DNA of 7,124 bases from Actinomyces viscosus (GTDB taxonomy: Bacteria > Bacteroidota > Bacteroidia > Flavobacteriales_D > Crocinitomicaceae): contig CALPVI020000086.1 in NCBI GenBank assembly GCA_943326975.2, forward strand, positions 1 to 7,124, read 5' to 3'. The notes below the pieces were generated by a model, which did not search any database, was not told the origin of the DNA, and worked only from the letters and a program-made list of their open reading frames with translations. Both the position numbers and the translations under genes were made by a program. Position 1 is the first letter of the stretch, and each line of letters starts with the position of its first letter. Below are positions 5,574-7,124 of the stretch, one piece after another.

Positions 5574-7067
5574 CTATTCAGTAATCTTATTTAACTCTTC
5601 TTGTTCTCTTTCCCAGTCATTTAATTTACTATGCTTACGAGAATACAAGAAATAAACAATTATCCCTATGGAAGACCAAATTAGAAAAGCAACCCATGTC
5701 TCTTTTCGAACAAAACACATCAAAAACACATTAAAACTTACTCCTAAAACTGCTATTACTGGCAAAAAAGGCACTTTAAAAGGTCGCTCTAAATGTGGTT
5801 GTTTCACTCTCAATACCCAAACTGCTAATGCAATCATTGCAAAAGCCAGTAACGTACCCATTGAACACATCTCTGATACTTTATCAATTGGAGTTAATGA
5901 TGCTACTATTGAAATTATTAAACCTATTAAAAGTGTACTTTTAAAGGGTGTTTTGAATTTATGATGAATCTCCCCAAAAATACCTGGTAGTAAACCATCT
6001 TTAGCCATACCTAAAAAAACACGAGTTTGACCAAGCATCATAACCATCATAACAGAGACTAAACCAGCAACTGCTGCAATAGTGATCAAAATTGTTGCCC
6101 AAGGCATATTAACCCCTTCAAATGCAGAAGCTACTGGGGCTTTAACATCTAATTGGTCATATCTAACCATTCCTGTTAATACCAAAGAAACTAATATGTA
6201 TAAAACCGTACAAATAACCAAAGACATAATAATAGCAAATGGAACATCTTTCTTAGGATTAATAGCTTCACCTGCTTGAGTTGAAACTGCATCAAAACCT
6301 ATATAAGCAAAAAACACAATAGAGGCTGCCGTCATTACACCACTCCAACCAAAATGAGAAGTACCATCAGGATCAATAACTTGTTTAGGAATGAATGGAT
6401 GATAATTATTTGTATCGATGAAAAAGAAACCTACAAAAATCACAAAAAGTACAACTGCTATTTTCAATACGACAATAATATTATTTGTTTTTGCAGCTTC
6501 TTTTATCCCCCTAACTAAAATTGAAGTTACAACCCAAGTAATTAAAAAAGCTGGTAAATTAAAACAGATTGATGGAGCAACTTCACCAATTGCCTTATAT
6601 TTAGCGGCAGCGGTAACTGGGTCGTTCATTAACCATAAAGGAGGATCAATATGGCATTGGTGTAATAACTTCTCAAAATAACCACTCCAAGCAACTGCAA
6701 CTGTAGTAGCACCCATCATATATTCTAGAATTAAATTCCATCCTATTATCCAAGCAAATATTTCACCCATCGTTCCATAAGAATAGGCGTAAGCTGATCC
6801 CTCAACTGGAAGTACTGAAGAAAATTCGGCATAACATAAAGCTGCAAACAAACATCCTAATCCGGCAATAACAAATGCAATTGCTAACGCAGGACCTGCA
6901 TTATTATGTGCTGCTACTCCTGTTAGAGTGAAAATACCACCGCCAATAATCGCACCTATACCTAACGATGTTAAACCCCAACGACCTAAAACTCTGTTTA
7001 AGGTGCTTTTTTTCATTTCTGCTTCAAACAAGCTTATAGGCTTCTTACGCCATGGACTTCCAGCCAT
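5574..7067 (-). CDS. APC-family amino-acid permease, CAT-like
   Basis: This 497-residue integral membrane protein belongs to the cationic amino-acid transporter (CAT) branch of the APC superfamily, which includes YfnA/YhdG-type bacterial carriers. A cytosolic N-terminus (MAGSPWRKKPISLFEAE) precedes a first membrane segment at about 31-51 holding GAIIGGGIF (38-46), the glycine-rich substrate-binding break. About 12 hydrophobic segments are visible. The conserved stretch FFAYIGFDAVSTQAGEA (252-268) followed by INPKKDVP covers segment 6 and its loop, and the C-terminal half has HLERPFKVPFLP (425-436). Despite the branch name, bacterial members also carry neutral amino acids, so the substrate is open. 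The charged C-terminal tail (DWEREQEELNKITE) is cytosolic. This is the first gene of the four-gene run in view; whether anything lies upstream in the same unit is outside the window. The start fits the family N-terminus. Confidence 0.9.
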   Translation of the reverse strand: MAGSPWRKKPISLFEAEMKKSTLNRVLGRWGLTSLGIGAIIGGGIFTLTGVAAHNNAGPALAIAFVIAGLGCLFAALCYAEFSSVLPVEGSAYAYSYGTMGEIFAWIIGWNLILEYMMGATTVAVAWSGYFEKLLHQCHIDPPLWLMNDPVTAAAKYKAIGEVAPSICFNLPAFLITWVVTSILVRGIKEAAKTNNIIVVLKIAVVLFVIFVGFFFIDTNNYHPFIPKQVIDPDGTSHFGWSGVMTAASIVFFAYIGFDAVSTQAGEAINPKKDVPFAIIMSLVICTVLYILVSLVLTGMVRYDQLDVKAPVASAFEGVNMPWATILITIAAVAGLVSVMMVMMLGQTRVFLGMAKDGLLPGIFGEIHHKFKTPFKSTLLIGLIISIVASLTPIDKVSEMCSMGTLLAFAMIALAVWVLRVKQPHLERPFKVPFLPVIAVLGVSFNVFLMCFVRKETWVAFLIWSSIGIIVYFLYSRKHSKLNDWEREQEELNKITE

Positions 7068-7090
7068 TTTATTTTAAATTAAATTTTGTG

Positions 7091-7098
7091 TAAATATA
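7091..7098 (-). promoter_or_regulatory. Possible weak -7 element ahead of the CAT-like permease
   Basis: TATATTTA (7098-7091, minus strand) differs from TAnnTTTG at the last base and lies 23 nt before the permease ATG. No TTG is visible at the expected -33 distance. Base composition is so AT-rich that a chance match is likely. The rest of 7068-7124 shows nothing else. Confidence 0.25.
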
Positions 7099-7124
7099 AA
7101 TTATTAAAATTAGTTATTTAATAA

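Noticed and set aside
5668..6681. Three plus-strand open frames of 65-98 codons (5668-5964, 6082-6279, 6418-6681)
   Set aside because: All lie inside the CAT-like permease gene on the other strand, have compositions unlike real proteins and no recognisable domain. They are shadow frames.
1..7124. Mobile element, CRISPR array, toxin-antitoxin or defence system
   Set aside because: No direct repeats, att-like duplications, transposase or nuclease genes are seen. The only recombinase is a housekeeping-type Xer in its usual neighbourhood.

Overview
The window looks like an ordinary chromosomal core segment of an AT-rich Bacteroidota (Bacteroidetes) bacterium. Three things support this. The gene order rpsU–tyrosine recombinase–short HPF is familiar from that phylum. 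The promoter ahead of rpsU matches the Bacteroidetes consensus (TTTG, 19-nt spacer, TAnnTTTG) rather than a sigma-70 type. Seven of the eight genes have A-rich, Shine-Dalgarno-free leaders, as expected there. I cannot assign a family or genus from sequence alone.

All eight genes lie on the minus strand, so transcription runs from high to low coordinates. From 7067 down to 2725 there is a close-packed run: a CAT-like amino-acid permease, a LAT-like amino-acid permease, a membrane-anchored protein with three helix-hairpin-helix units, and adenine phosphoribosyltransferase (apt). The gaps are 17, 5 and 1 nt, so they are probably one transcription unit. A short-chain-type acyl-CoA dehydrogenase follows after 39 nt (2685 to 1546). 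A new unit then starts from a clear promoter at 1544-1514: rpsU (ribosomal protein bS21), a XerC-like recombinase, and hpf (ribosome hibernation factor). It ends at overlapping terminator hairpins at 49-8.

The most interesting feature is the rpsU/xerC junction. xerC is the only gene in the window with a strong Shine-Dalgarno sequence (AAAGGAG, 7 nt from the ATG). That sequence and the ATG are locked in a perfect 11-bp hairpin. The pairing arm is made of xerC codons 1-4 and contains CTCCTTT, the same sequence as the 16S rRNA anti-SD. The hairpin is followed directly by a T tract, so it also looks like an intrinsic terminator lying across the start codon. Because bS21 is encoded just upstream and is known in this phylum to help occlude the anti-SD, a regulatory link between bS21 supply and xerC-hpf expression is a testable idea. 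It is inference, not shown by the sequence.

A second oddity is an A9 tract just before the xerC stop, with hpf lying in the -1 frame. Slippage there would make a XerC-HPF fusion. No tRNA, rRNA, CRISPR array, insertion sequence or defence system was found. No gene-free stretch exceeds 65 bases.
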